This document shows, one piece after another, positions 19,865-30,943 of a DNA stretch of 41,066 bases (the first letter of the stretch is position 1; the number at the start of each line of letters is the position of its first letter). The notes under the pieces were generated by a model. That model did not search any database. It had not been told where the DNA came from and saw only the letters and a list, made by a program, of their open reading frames with translations. Source of the DNA: Phoronis australis (taxonomy: Eukaryota > Phoronida > Phoronidae); NCBI GenBank assembly GCA_002633005.1, contig NMRA01000796.1, forward strand, positions 100,715 to 141,780. The letters run 5' to 3'. Both the position numbers and the translations under genes were made by a program.

Positions 19865-21967
19865 TCCAAATAAGAAAAACCCATCTCGGTACAAAATCGG
19901 CTATGTAACGGGCGTTTGACTGGTCGTGTTTTAAAGTCGATTCAAACAGACGTACACACGACACTGCATGGACATTCTGAAATTTTACAAGTCATGAAAA
20001 AATCCTACGTTGACACCATAACCGGTCGAGATTGGGCAACTCGACCAGGTTGCGCACCTCAGAATCTACCGGTTTAGATAAAAGACACCATGTTGTGGTT
20101 AATTAAATCTCCTCAGTATGGCGGTGTTATCGTTCTCGTGATGATGACACCCATCGTAAACAAACCGGGGACGACAATAGTATTTCAAAATTTTTGTTTT
20201 GAAATTGTGTAAATAGCGTACTTAAATAGTTCGTGAAAAGCACACGTGATGATGTTTTTAAAATTTGAAAATAGGACTAGAAATGTGACTTTTACAACCC
20301 AAAACGTTTGTTTAATGTTTCCGTAATATACCTGTGTGCCTCATTAATTCTGCTGGGTGTACAACATAATTGGGCCAATTTCCAAACCACCACGCAACAG
20401 TTGGATTTTGAGGTACGCCAAATGTCATCGTACATTTTTTGGCATGTAAGCCTTAACAATAAGTGCTCAATATACTGGTATAGAGTGAAATGTCACAGAA
20501 ACACTGTAATTGGTGCAACATTGAGATGTTAACAGATTCCAAGTCACTTTTCATGAAACAGATCTTTGATAGCGGCTTGCAGTTCTAGCATATTTAGCGC
20601 AGACGAATGGCTGCGCGTTCAGTCTGATGCCTATGAAATCTCAAGACTGTCAGGTGCTAGCGAGTTCGGTTTTTACTCTCTAACGCGTTAGGTGAACGAC
20701 TCTTGGCCAAATGAACCTAGTGCACATTCACAAGATGACGTCACGAATTCCGAAATCGAATTGATTAATAAGACTTGTGCAGTAATAGTAAATACGGTCT
20801 TTCATTTATGCGACGTGACCTTGATTCAGATTCTGCCATACGCAGCGGAATTCGCTTCCGTTACTACCTAGCTGCCATATTATAGTGGGACATGAATTGA
20901 CATATATTATGTAATGAGAACAACAAACTGACATGTTAGTGATGTGCTGGGACGAGTATTTCAGTGGAGATATCACCACAGACAACTAAAGTTGCTTTCC
21001 CTCTGAATGGCATGAATTCTCTTTTATGAACCAATCATAAAAACCTGATGCACCTACAAATAATCAGCAAGCAGATGTCACTGTCACTACGTCAGTTTTA
21101 AGTTCACTAAGATTGGGTTATTGGAATTTAATTTTAGTGACTGAATGGGATCAACGTACCTGGAAAATATGTCAAGAACAACGAAAATAAGCATGGTGAA
21201 CCTCAAAATCAAAAGTTTGGGGCCGTATCAGTAAATACTGTCGTAACGTAAAACTCGTCACCAGTGAACAACTCACAGGCCTGGAATGTCATAGATACCT
21301 CAAACACCACTACATCAATCAGTTAACTACTTAAAATAAGAGAATAAACAATCCCGACCCTACAAGGGTCAGTACAGTTGTATACATGTAGCTATAAGTG
21401 AGATGAGGCGCCTGCCTTCAGTGAAAAATAGCTGAGCTAATTAGGGCCGTCCCGGATTAAACAGCGACACTCGCATTTACCCTCAATGCCGTAATATCCG
21501 CCAAGCACAATAGTATGACGTCACTGGAGTACCGCATGTTCTTTGTTGTATTCTTCACAAGTTTTCTCTATTGGCCCTTCCATTACCAACGACGTATTAC
21601 TGCTGTGCTGTGGTATCCATCTCCGACGGGAGAGGGTCGACAAACATCCAAGTAAATGTGGAGGAGTTGATAAAGTTCGTTTGTCGGGTTCATTTTGTAC
21701 CGAAAAGAATCCTCTTTGAAGATACATTTCCAATTCCGGTACATTTAAACGGTTTAAGTCCAGAGTATTTCCACGGCCATACCGTACTGTGAGAGTTTCC
21801 GACATGACCTGTGCAAATAGGCTTGAAATTCCAAACGAAGACAATGAAAACAACGCGTTTTCTTACCGCTGGACAGTCTCATGAATGAACTAGTCGCTAA
21901 TTCCTAAGACCCAGGTTATGAATACACTGTAAAGGGTGACTAGTTGTACCCGAATTAAGGAGACAAT
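19865..21967. other. Unassigned spacer
   Basis: No recognisable gene. A short perfect hairpin, GGTCGAG-9 nt-CTCGACC, lies at about 20024-20046. A 110-codon minus-strand frame (21521-21853) has a good donor-like GTAAGA just upstream of it on the same strand (about 21862) but no domain that I recognise. Confidence 0.4.
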
Positions 21968-22261
21968 TCATACTATAAGCAACTTGACATCTTTACCGTT
22001 TCCACTTTCTCTTCTGGCAACACTTAACTTCACACATTTCCTTGCGCTGTACAACAATACGATAATCATCTTAAGCAAACACAAGGCTATAATAATCAAT
22101 CTCATTGCCATTCCTGGGTCCCGCCAGTCCTTAAGCGACCGCTTACATTGGTCGATTTCATCCAACATCAAAATTATGATTACCGAACACGTCAATAACA
22201 CGTACACTGGAATTGAAAAGGCTTTCTCCAACCTTTGGAATAAAGTCTTCTTACCCATCAT
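21968..22261 (-). CDS. Candidate 97-aa protein with two membrane helices, unknown
   Basis: From the ATG at 22261 (MMGKKTLFQR…) the frame encodes two hydrophobic segments of about 18-20 residues (about residues 14-31, 'SIPVYVLLTCSVIIILML', and about 48-66, 'MRLIIIALCLLKMIIVLLY'). They are separated by a charged loop, and a basic tail ends in the hydrophobic sequence LLIV, which could be a class II PDZ ligand. The frame is open upstream to 22348, where a pyrimidine-rich AG (TATTTTCAG at about 22305) might be an acceptor. An overlapping plus-strand frame covers the same DNA, so chance openness is possible. No polyadenylation signal follows nearby. I do not recognise a family. Confidence 0.25.
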   Translation of the reverse strand: MMGKKTLFQRLEKAFSIPVYVLLTCSVIIILMLDEIDQCKRSLKDWRDPGMAMRLIIIALCLLKMIIVLLYSARKCVKLSVARRESGNGKDVKLLIV

Positions 22262-22348
22262 GCAGCTACTTATTCTCACGGAGTTTATTGACCTGTGTTT
22301 GTTTACTGAAAATAATAAAAGAACGTGATATGCATCTCTGTTGAACAT

Positions 22349-24029
22349 CGGAACAACAAAATGTGTTCACACTGTCATAGAAACTAGCTAAGCTTAAAAG
22401 TGAGGAGTTGAAGCCACGCACGCGTCAATTCAAATATGACTGCCAGTTTGATATGGTGTTTGACGTTCCGATCCGGGTTTACCTCACTTGGAATAACTCA
22501 GCAATTTTCGTAATTTCGATTTTTCTCTCGAATGTGAACGTTTCCGCACGTGTGCTAACCATAGATAAAATATTGCGAGATGCGCACGCGACACACAGCG
22601 CCACCTAGTGCATTCTAGACTAGGCCTTTGTCGGAAGTCAACAAGAAGATTAAAGTCGTGAAGATACTAAACCATCTCAAATCTAATTGATTGTTGCTGT
22701 GGCCAACACTCTTAAAGCATCACTGAAATCCGCCAACAATAGATGCTAACACAGACACACGCACGCACGCGCACACACGCAACCACGTAAACAGATATGA
22801 AATTATAAACTCAGCGCTTCTAGAACCGGAGGTAACAAGTATCCGTTACGAATGGCAAGATGAATTATTATTGAAACGAGTACAGCAGTTACAGCTAAAG
22901 TATTTTCCTTTGTCAGAAGTAAATGCTTCGCACCACGAGTTAAATTGTATCTTTTTTCATGATATATTTTCTCATCCCAGAAAAAAGGTCAACCAAAACA
23001 TTCATAGCTGTGCATTCTCAGCCTTAAAGGTATATTTAACAGTACTGCAGTATTCAATTTTGTGTAAACTTTGGTCAAGCGGCAAGTCATATGACTTGCA
23101 AACTGGAGCATGATTGGACTGATGACTAAATTAGCACATGCGCAGATAACGTTCACCTCGGAGAGGGAAATTGGAGGAAAGTATACGACTGAGGTGCTCC
23201 AAATGTTTGAGGAAGAGGTAATTTCATGGAAGACCGCAAAGAAATTCCGTAGAGAGTATTGTTAACAATACCTCGCTGAAAGGGCATTTGAACTCACCTT
23301 CGTATGACTTAATCACGTTGGTAAACTAGATGCATCGTCAAATCTAAAGACTCGTCTGAGCACTCGCCAGGATAAAATCCGCACCAAAATGGTTGGCGAC
23401 AGTCAGAGTTTTTTTAATGTAAACAATAAGCAAACCATTAATAAGCGATGAATTAATTACTTAGGTTTGAAAAGCAATTTTACTCAATTGCAATCGAACG
23501 TTTGGACATTTTTCAACACTGTGTTTTCAAAGCGCTGACCTACAGTGTGAAGTTTGCCTTGTTTGTCACCCAAGGAGAGGGTGCACGGCACACTGAACAT
23601 TCGACTGTCACTAAGTTGAACGCACGCGGTGGAAGGGAGAATGGTCTGCGTTTGCAAAAACCAAATCAATTTTTCGTTTAAAGCGAAATTGAAAAAAATA
23701 AAAAATTGAGTCAATTTGCAGTGTTTTAATTTTTCGTTTTTCAATTCCATCGAAAAATCGAAAGCTGAAAATTAGAATATCGAGCCAATTATTGATTTTA
23801 GCTTTTGTGAAAAGATAGTTGGCTTCGCTTACGCCTCACTATGAGGTAACTTACGGTGAGTTTCAATACTAAAAAGTGGTTGGCTTAGCCTACGTGCGCC
23901 TACGCCCCACTACAGCACTGTCGTGAAGGCTAAATAACAGTTATGAAATCATTTACTCTTCAAAATTGGTACACATTGCTTTAACCCTCAAGCAAAACAG
24001 TTGAATTGCTAGACTAACTATTTCATACA
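22349..24029. other. Unassigned spacer with a short CA/CG-rich tract
   Basis: At 22742-22782 there is an alternating purine/pyrimidine tract (ACGCACGCACGCGCACACACGC-like). Otherwise no gene, RNA or repeat copy is evident. Confidence 0.45.
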
Positions 24030-24450
24030 ACTGTAGTTTCATCTGGCAAAATAAACCTGATGAAATTACGGAACCATCATGGTTAAGGATTTTTCGATGG
24101 AAAGGTACAAAATGGAACTCTTGAAGTCGTTCATCAAGTTCCTTAAAATTTCGTGATAGTGATGATGAAGCCTGGAAGAAAGTGTTAATTTAAACAAATC
24201 TGTCACTTTCGCGTAACGTGTTTCTTGATGGTAAGGCCTATTATGATCGTTCTCTAGCTGCCTCGGTTCAAAATCAGTTTTGTGATGAAGTTTTTTTCGA
24301 AATGTTGGGAGAATTTATTGTTTTCTTCAATGCTGACAATTTTATTTAATCCCAAGATTTCAACTGACAAGAAGTACATTTTTATGGGAGTTGGTATTCC
24401 AAGGGCATTGTATAAATATTTATGATTTATTAGATTATAATGTCAATGTG
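24030..24450 (+). mobile_element. L1/Tx1-like LINE fragment, post-RT region
   Basis: 'FIWQNKPDEI' (about 24038) and, in a second frame, 'MVKDFSMERYKMELLKSFIKFLKIS' (24079-24156) are the conserved 'F.W..KP.KIKR..M..DF..GGLKM..L..FIK.LKI.WI' block after the RT thumb. 'DDEAWKKVL' follows. Near the end, 'NIYDLLDYNVNV' (about 24400-24440) matches the 'G(V/I)..I.DLLD..G' block. It is the same kind of LINE as 16352-19851 but a separate, shorter copy. Frameshifts are frequent. Confidence 0.78.
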
Positions 24451-24535
24451 ACGTCTAACGAATATAGCACTTGATTTGGCGACCTGCATGTATCAGAGCA
24501 GGCACAAAACTGTTTTGATTTGAGTAGCACAAAAT

Positions 24536-24612
24536 GATGGATTGTTCGAAACTCACTCGACCCCCACACCCCACAATCCCCTCGACCCACAGCCCACTCG
24601 ACCCACGACCTG
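24536..24612 (-). repeat. G-rich minisatellite, left inverted arm
   Basis: The plus strand is C-rich: a CGACCCAC(A/G)- type unit of about 15-16 bp repeated about four times. It is the inverted counterpart of 25258-25388; both arms are edged by TTCGAACAATCC/TTAGAACAATCC. Confidence 0.75.
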
Positions 24613-25257
24613 TGGCAATAGATTATCTTTGCGCTTTTTACACATTTCATAATCATATTACGTTGATAAGTGACTTCCCATGATACTTGCCTACACGCGA
24701 ATCCTTTCTGGCTCCAGTCAGGTGGTTTAAAACAGAAAGTAGCGTAAGAACATTATCTGAAATAGCAGATTGTAAACGTGCTATCGTTGTCTCGAAAATA
24801 GTATCATGATCGGCTACCAATGGCCCTCTTCTATTAAACTTAGGTAGGGAGTGCGTTAACGTGAATGCAAATAATTTTACATTTTTGCTTTCTGTTGTAT
24901 ACCCGTTTACAATGTACTTCATGTAACGTTGAGATACCTTTTTAGTTAACAGTTTATTTTACTGAAGTAATTACATATTTGTCGGTTTTTCGCAGTCTCT
25001 CAAAAACTTGAATCTGCTATCCACTGAAGAGCAGGCGAGACGATTACACTCTGCCGGGAACGACATTTGTATCTTCGGTAGGTCTTTGGTTTGATTTGGT
25101 CGCGTTGTTTTTATTTCTACATTTGGCTTTCAAACTTGCCGAATCGACGATCTTATTTGCAAAAAAAAGAGAAAAGCCAACCGAGCTCACGGCAAGACTC
25201 GTAGGTCCTGCAACTCAGCGCTTGTTCTATTTTCAGATCGAGTCGTGCTTGAGTAGA
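24613..25257. other. Sequence between the inverted G-rich arms
   Basis: No recognisable coding motif in this 645-bp loop. A minus-strand frame (24653-24922) is open for 89 codons without family signature. Confidence 0.4.
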
Positions 25258-25388
25258 CTAGGTCGAGGGGGTTGTGGGTCATGGGTCGTGGAGCTCGTGG
25301 GTCGAGGAGGTCGTGGGTTGAGGAGGTCGTGGGTTGAGGGGGTCGTGGGGTGTGGGTGTCGATGGGGTTTTAGAACAATCCCAAAATG
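25258..25388 (+). repeat. G-rich minisatellite, right inverted arm
   Basis: Sixteen-base units (GTCGTGGGTTGAGGAG and variants) are repeated six to seven times, ending in TTTTAGAACAATCCCAAAATG. Consecutive GGG tracts at about 25310-25360 could fold as a G-quadruplex. With 24536-24612 in opposite orientation the two bracket about 650 bp. Confidence 0.8.
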
Positions 25389-26569
25389 ATTCAGAAAGCT
25401 GACATCTTAGAAATGGCACGGACACAACACTTTCCTGTCATTTCATTGGCTGTTCTGATCACACTGCACTGGCACCTAGTGGCTAACAAAATTTTAGGCT
25501 TGGTTTTTCCAACTAAACGTGCAAGTGTATTCTAGGGAACTTTGCTTAAAATGACTTTTGAACATCTGAAGAAGGATTTGATCCAAAGTTTCCGTTGCCC
25601 CTCTCCCCCTGAAGTAGCCACGGGCATGAAAGATAGGAGAGCTGGTACTATGGCCTAAAACTGGGAGCCGGACAATTCATCAACCTTATTATATGCTGAG
25701 TAAATATATACAGAGTGAGATTTAATTTTAGACCCCGTTGTTTGCAAAGGTTGAAAATGAAATTCTTAAATGTTACAACATAGAAAAGGTAATTTTTCTA
25801 AGAGCTTGAATTTGGAATGCCAGAATGAACATGAAATTACGAAGCTACTCACCAAAAACCACTACGATACGTAGAGTACTGCAGGTCCCTCTAAGTTGAC
25901 GATTTGAACTCAGCTACGATTTTGTAGTAATCTCACTTTGTCGTTGGATTTTATGTGTCCCCAAATGCTTAACAAACAAACACAAACAATGCCCATGAAA
26001 GTTAAGCTTACCAGGAGAGCACTCGGCTGCTGTACAAATGTAGCTTCACCGTACTTCGGAGATAGTGCGTGTTGTTGTTTCGAGGGTACTTACGCTGAGT
26101 AAAGAAACTGACTGAAGTCGTCACAGATTTGACATCCTCTGGAATACAACAACAGTTATACCGTTCAGAACGCCATTGAGGGTTTTCAGTGACGCGGTGA
26201 GGTGCACGTAGTTTTACTTATTCTAACCAAATGAAGTTAATCGACTGTTTTTATGATGAGAACTCTTCGCGAACAGTTTGTACCAGTTTTCAGTTCATGA
26301 CATTACAACCGAAACGACTTGTCACAACAAAATTTTATACAGAAATTAACTGGTTCCAAACAGTAGGCCCATTCATGCAAACTTTTTGTGGGATGTTTTG
26401 CGGACTCCCCCCCCCCCAATGGAAAAGTTTACCTAAGCGAACATAGCTAAAGTTTCTACAATGTTACCATTCATACGATCAATTTTCAAGATTTCGATAA
26501 AAAAACAATCTAATGACGGCTCCACTACATAAATCATGCACGAAGTTTGCGTAAGGTAGCACCAGACTG
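25389..26569. other. Unassigned spacer
   Basis: AT-rich without gene-like features; a short C homopolymer lies at about 26408-26418. Confidence 0.45.
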
Positions 26570-26574
26570 TAAGA

Positions 26575-26780
26575 TTAGGAACCGATATTTGTAGAAAACG
26601 ACATTTAAATTTCCACCAGAAATACCATCATGTTGTATGGTTAGGAAGATTGTAGATGTGACTGAAAACGGTATTCAGTTTTGCTCTAAAAATACCACCC
26701 AGGTTCTATTGTTAGGATGAATACATGTACGGAAACGATACTTAAATTTGCTTTGGAAATACGAACAGATTATTTATTAA
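26575..26780. repeat. Degenerate tandem repeat, about 65-70 bp unit, three copies
   Basis: The pattern GAAAACG(A/G)…TT(A/C)A(A/G)(A/T)TTT…AAATACCA…TTGTATGGTTAGGA recurs at about 26595, 26665 and 26729 (variants GAAAACGACATTTAAATTT, GAAAACGGTATTCAGTTTT, GAAACGATACTTAAATTTG, each followed by AAATAC). The divergence suggests an old array. Confidence 0.65.
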
Positions 26781-26789
26781 GTAGGAAAC

Positions 26790-27771
26790 AGTCTGTCTCA
26801 CACGAGGTACTCATTATATTTGACTCAGGGTTTCAAAAGATCGGATTCATCCACGTCTCCAAATTTAAAACAGTAGTTTTCAGAGCTGGTTCAATGGCCG
26901 AGTTGAGGAAATGATCAGCAAACATTTTTGACGTTGAACTTCTTCTTGCATCCGTTTTCCCACCATCGACTCACTGACACAGATTAGAAGTTGTTTTCAC
27001 TGAACACGCACCACTTAATTGCAGTAAAATTGATTTTCGACTTTGTTTCTCAGTGGAGAAGTAACATTCCCATTTGGACAAAACATGTGCAGGGATACAT
27101 CGGTGGGTCAAAATGACCAAGTTCACAGCAAGATAAAACACGAATGAATCGATTTACCAATAGTCTCAATTCTGACCACATTATAACCACAGAAGGAAAC
27201 ATACATTGTTCCTTAATCATGCATTCATTACTGGAAATCTTTAATGTTTATTTAAAACTACGCATACGAGCCGAAAACTTCTCAGACAAGGAGTCGGATT
27301 TTAGATCCGCAATTAGCTATATGATTAGCCTTACACACGCCCGCCACTCTGTAAATTAGAAGTGTCTTGGGTGTTAACTCATCTCTAATCGTTTTCCAAA
27401 TATTTACTCACCCGTTTACACCAAATTTACTCATCCTTGCATCGGCCGATGGAGCAAGGGTGATTTACGTTTTCTTCATGTACACTACACAGGCAAATAC
27501 AATACGGCAATCCCACTATGACTTACAATACATTTCCAAACAAAACAAGTCCGTTGACAAACTAAATACTAACTGGAAAAAATAAAGCAAAGAACAGCAC
27601 ACCAAAACGCAAACTGTTGAAGACTTCCAATACCCAACCGTCTATGCACAAAGTAATCGAGGACCGGCTTCTTATAGACAGTGCCCTTTAGCACATCTGT
27701 GTGACTACAATATAAGCGGTTTACAGCAGTCAATACATGTGATTACTAGATAATTAAGGCATGTAGATGCA
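26790..27771. other. Unassigned spacer
   Basis: Short ORFs only; none has recognisable motifs. Confidence 0.45.
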
Positions 27772-27860
27772 GGGCCGTAGAAAGCGGGGGCCGGGGGGGG
27801 GGGGTGCCGGGGGGGGCGGGGGGGCACGTCCCCCACCAAGAAAAAATTTTTCAGGCGTCT
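27772..27860. repeat. GGGCCGTAGA-type repeat end with G-runs
   Basis: GCAGGGCCGTAGAAAGC is followed by several poly-G runs and then CACGTCCCCCACCAAGAAAAAATTTTTC. This looks like the terminus of a dispersed element family with G-tract ends, but no second end was located, so only this terminus is called. Confidence 0.5.
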
Positions 27861-28431
27861 GGTAAAACCGTGGCAACCGACATAAGCATGGTGCCAGGGA
27901 CAGTCGAGAAAAGAAAGACTGCGAAAAACGGATGAGAGAAAATTCAAGAGGACATTTAACAAATCTGCATCAGTGCATGGTTTATCTTTTGAGGACCCCT
28001 GGCCAGGACACTGTCGTTTGGGTCTTCGCTTTTGCAGCACAGGTCGTCTAAACGCGCACATATATTTCGAAAAATTGAGAAAATTTGTAAAGCGAAGCCT
28101 TTGCGGAGCGTACTAGTTTACTGGATGTTTAAATTCAATAAGTCAATTTTGCTAATGCAAAACTATATTTTCCAGAGGCCCCTCTCTGGCAAGGGATAAC
28201 GTGACAACTTTCGCTTTATTTTTTTCTCGAAACTGTATATCACTTGAGAAAAACTGATGACCTGACAGACTCGGATAACATCAATTGCTGCGTATTTCCT
28301 GATATTTGAAAATACATATATTTTCATATTTAGGAGCCCCGCCCTTGAAGGAGGCCATTGATGACATTCAAGTGGCCACCTTTTTGTGTTTTTATTGACA
28401 AATTCTTACGGGCTCACGGAGAGAGGGCCCA
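27861..28431. other. Unassigned spacer, possibly interior of the G-ended repeat
   Basis: No ORF with known motif on either strand. It may be the internal part of the element whose G-rich end lies just before it. Confidence 0.35.
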
Positions 28432-28469
28432 ATGTTGGAATCGATTACCTCTATTTTCCTGTTTTTTTT

Positions 28470-28470
28470 N
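28470..28470. other. Ambiguous base (N) after a T run
   Basis: A single N follows eight Ts, a likely homopolymer or assembly uncertainty. Confidence 0.95.
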
Positions 28471-28989
28471 CATTCAAGTAAGTCAGGCAAACACATTTTA
28501 ATTAATAATCCACTTGTCCCAGCTGCCGCCCTGAAGTGTTGTGCCAGATGGTTCATATGCTGATGAATTTCTGTAATTACTTCACGTTTCGTGTTTCGTC
28601 TCTTATAGTTGCTAAACGTAAATTAAACATTAGAACGTTCTAGAAACCATGTGTAGTTAGTTGTTGCAACAAGAGGGGGGTTACATATATCAAACTTGAC
28701 GAACATCCGTGGCGTGGGCGCATTGAATTTTGGAATTAAAAGCTGAATGACGTCAATATGAACACGTGTCTAAAAACGCTACGCAATATTGCCACAAGTC
28801 AAACTTTAATAATTCTGCTAAAACTAATGATTGTCTAAAGGTATTTCAATAAACACAATATACATTCATTGACTGGCCTTGATGCATTACAAGCTTCAAG
28901 GTGTAAGGCATATCAAATCCAAATAGAAAAAATAAAGAGTTCGTCTCTCCTACTTGTTAGACGAAGTACAGGCTCTACTTCCTATTTTT

Positions 28990-29165
28990 TGGTAGCACGC
29001 TACATAAATATAGACAATCTAAATCCGTGGTCATGACCATGATATAGAATAGCGGTACATAGGTAGACACTCTATATCCATGGACATGACCATAAATATA
29101 GAATATCGTGCTACATATATAGACATTCTAAATCCATGACCATAACCATTATATAGAATAGCGCA
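28990..29165. repeat. 62-bp tandem repeat, three copies, with TGGTCATGACCA palindrome
   Basis: GCTACATA(A/T)ATATAGACA(A/T)TCTA(A/T)ATCC followed by (G)TGG(T/A)CATGACCAT and ATATAGAATA(G/T)CG occurs at about 28998, 29058 and 29120. It is absent from copy B of the surrounding repeat family, so it expanded after the copies separated or was lost in B. Confidence 0.85.
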
Positions 29166-30228
29166 CTAAACCCTGTATGTAAATCCGACACTGCCAATTA
29201 TTCACGAGGAAGGCTGAGATTCCAAATTTACAAAAAATAACAAAACATTCTTGCACATCACAGCCATTCGACCCAAACAACCAAAAATTTGAAAAAATGC
29301 AGTAGGATTGCCGCCATCGAAAGGGTGGAATTTTGAAGAACGTGAAGACCACTACTTGTGAATTACACAAAAGGACTATTTCCTATGGTTAATTATAAAA
29401 TAATGTTACTGTTTCCGATAGTATCACAACAATAGTATCTCTTTTGACGATGGTTACTATGAGTTGTTTGTAAGGAATTACCACTTGTGGAAAACACTGC
29501 TGTCTAGGCTACTATTTGTAATGATCGTGTACATGTCGAAAGGGGTACCCAAAGAACTCTCGCAATCATAAACAAAGATTTCAACGTTTTTCTTTGTCAG
29601 TGGAGTTCAAGTTTACATCGTGAACCGTTATAGGTACCTCTGATAACACACCTTAATACGAATACCCAATCTCCCATATTCCCCTGGTTACCCGTCAAAA
29701 GTCTGCGAGCATGCATGCGGAAATTGCGCTTAATATTCATGTTTGATAAACAAATTCGTTGCTTTCTGATTTACTTGTTTATGTATCTACGAATATCGAT
29801 AGATTCATAGATGATTTTTGACAATTAGAAGCTAATGTTGTAAGAATTGGTGATGATTCAGTGAATTTAATTGCTGCCTGAAGTTGGAAAAACTCTATAA
29901 TCCGATCCCCAAATAGTAAAAAGTACACTTAGACGATTTTTGCATATCTAAAATAACTCTCTAAGACATTGATGAAATTCGTACACACAAACCGTAGATA
30001 GAGAAAAACGTTTTAAAAATCCTTAAATAAATAAAATGAAACTCATTTCTTAGGTTGTCTTCGCAGTTCCTTGGTGTTTTTGGTTTCCAGTAGTATTGAG
30101 AAATGATTTTTTTTCTTCAAAACTGAATTGATTGCTTTTCCTGACTGACGTATCCAGGTTAAAAATAAGAATGATGTAACCATGCAGTAGGCCGCGCAGA
30201 CTCTTTGTGATAACCACAAGGACTGAAT

Positions 30229-30400
30229 TTGAACTGCAAGCATTCAGGAAGTGTGTACATTTTTGGGACACACTATCCTTTTCCACAGCCACCAGAAACT
30301 GAACTACCGGACGTGTATCAACTAGGGATTTTGAAACAGCCCCAAAGGCACTATACAAGGGACTTTGGGGCCCCATCTTTTCAAAAAAAAACTCTTCCAA
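30229..30400 (+). other. Small ORF shared by repeat copies A and B
   Basis: About 45 codons of this frame ('SGSVYIFGTHYPFPQPPE', 'LGILKQPQRHYTRD') are matched by the inverted copy at 35145-35277, with substitutions but no indels. Whether the frame was ever translated is unknown; the absence of indels may be chance over 130 bp. Confidence 0.35.
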
Positions 30401-30705
30401 AGAATGACCATAATAAAATAAAGTTTTCCCGAAACTGGATCACAACAACACGAATCTTGGCCTTAAAACGAGAGCAGACGGCCGGTACGAGCTAAGCTGC
30501 CAGTCTCAAGTGAATCATAGTTGAGCTGACTAGCAACTAGCTTTAGTTCATCGGGAATTTCGTATTTTCACAGTGTTAGATCTCAGCTATAGCTACTTGA
30601 GGCAGCTCCTCGCTACAGGTCAGTGTACTGGTGTTAGGCCCATTCTTACTCTCCATGTTGGTTCACGCTTACTCAACTCTTAATGGCTGGATCCCCGGGA
30701 TTGTT

Positions 30706-30858
30706 CGAGAGGCGGATCCATGATTTTGAGTTGGGGGGGTTGGGTAGAGTACCAGTCAGGCTTTTACCAGTCAGAAATTGGCACCTCCGAACTGCCAATT
30801 GGAATCTGAGAGAAATTTAGGGGGGCCATGGCCTCTTGGCCTCCTAAATCCGCCACTG
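30706..30858. mobile_element. Short (153 bp) GGCGGAT-ended MITE-like element
   Basis: It starts GAGAGGCGGATCCATGATTTT with a G run and ends, read inverted, CAGTGGCGGATTTAGGAGG. The ends share GGCGGAT in inverted orientation. The same terminus occurs at 10182 and 38553. No target duplication is apparent. Confidence 0.5.
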
Positions 30859-30916
30859 TGCCTCCCCACGTGGGAGATTCGGTACAAATATGGTGGCATC
30901 GGGAGAACAGGGGCGA

Positions 30917-30943
30917 GGGGGGGGGGGNCCCCCCCCCCCCCCC
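30917..30943. other. Poly-G / N / poly-C junction
   Basis: About eleven Gs, one N (30928), then about fifteen Cs. Such a direct switch between complementary homopolymers around an N is most simply an assembly or sequencing failure in a G-rich repeat end. Confidence 0.85.

Larger units (their letters stand above)
28432..30362 (-). mobile_element. Unknown interspersed repeat family, copy A (inverted relative to copy B)
   Basis: The reverse complement of this interval aligns block by block with 35145-36300, and its far end (ACAGGAAAATAGAGGTAA) with 36515-36546. Shared blocks include CCTTTGGGGCTGTTTCAAAAT, GATAGTGTGTCCCAAAAATG, GGCCTACTGCATGGTTACATC, AAGCAATCAATTCAGTTTTGA, ACGAATTTGTTTATCA and TTTTTGGTTGTTTGGGTCGAA. 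I estimate roughly 80 percent identity by eye. No transposase, RT or integrase motif is visible, so it is a non-autonomous or truncated element of unknown class. It contains a private 62-bp tandem repeat (28990-29165). Confidence 0.8.

Noticed and set aside
21936-22328. Plus-strand 130-codon ORF
   Set aside because: It is the antisense shadow of the minus-strand two-helix frame, with low-complexity Thr/Ile/Asn/Leu content and no domain.
27705-28061. Minus-strand 118-codon ORF with Pro-rich tail
   Set aside because: The Pro/Arg-rich part is translation of poly-G runs at a repeat end.
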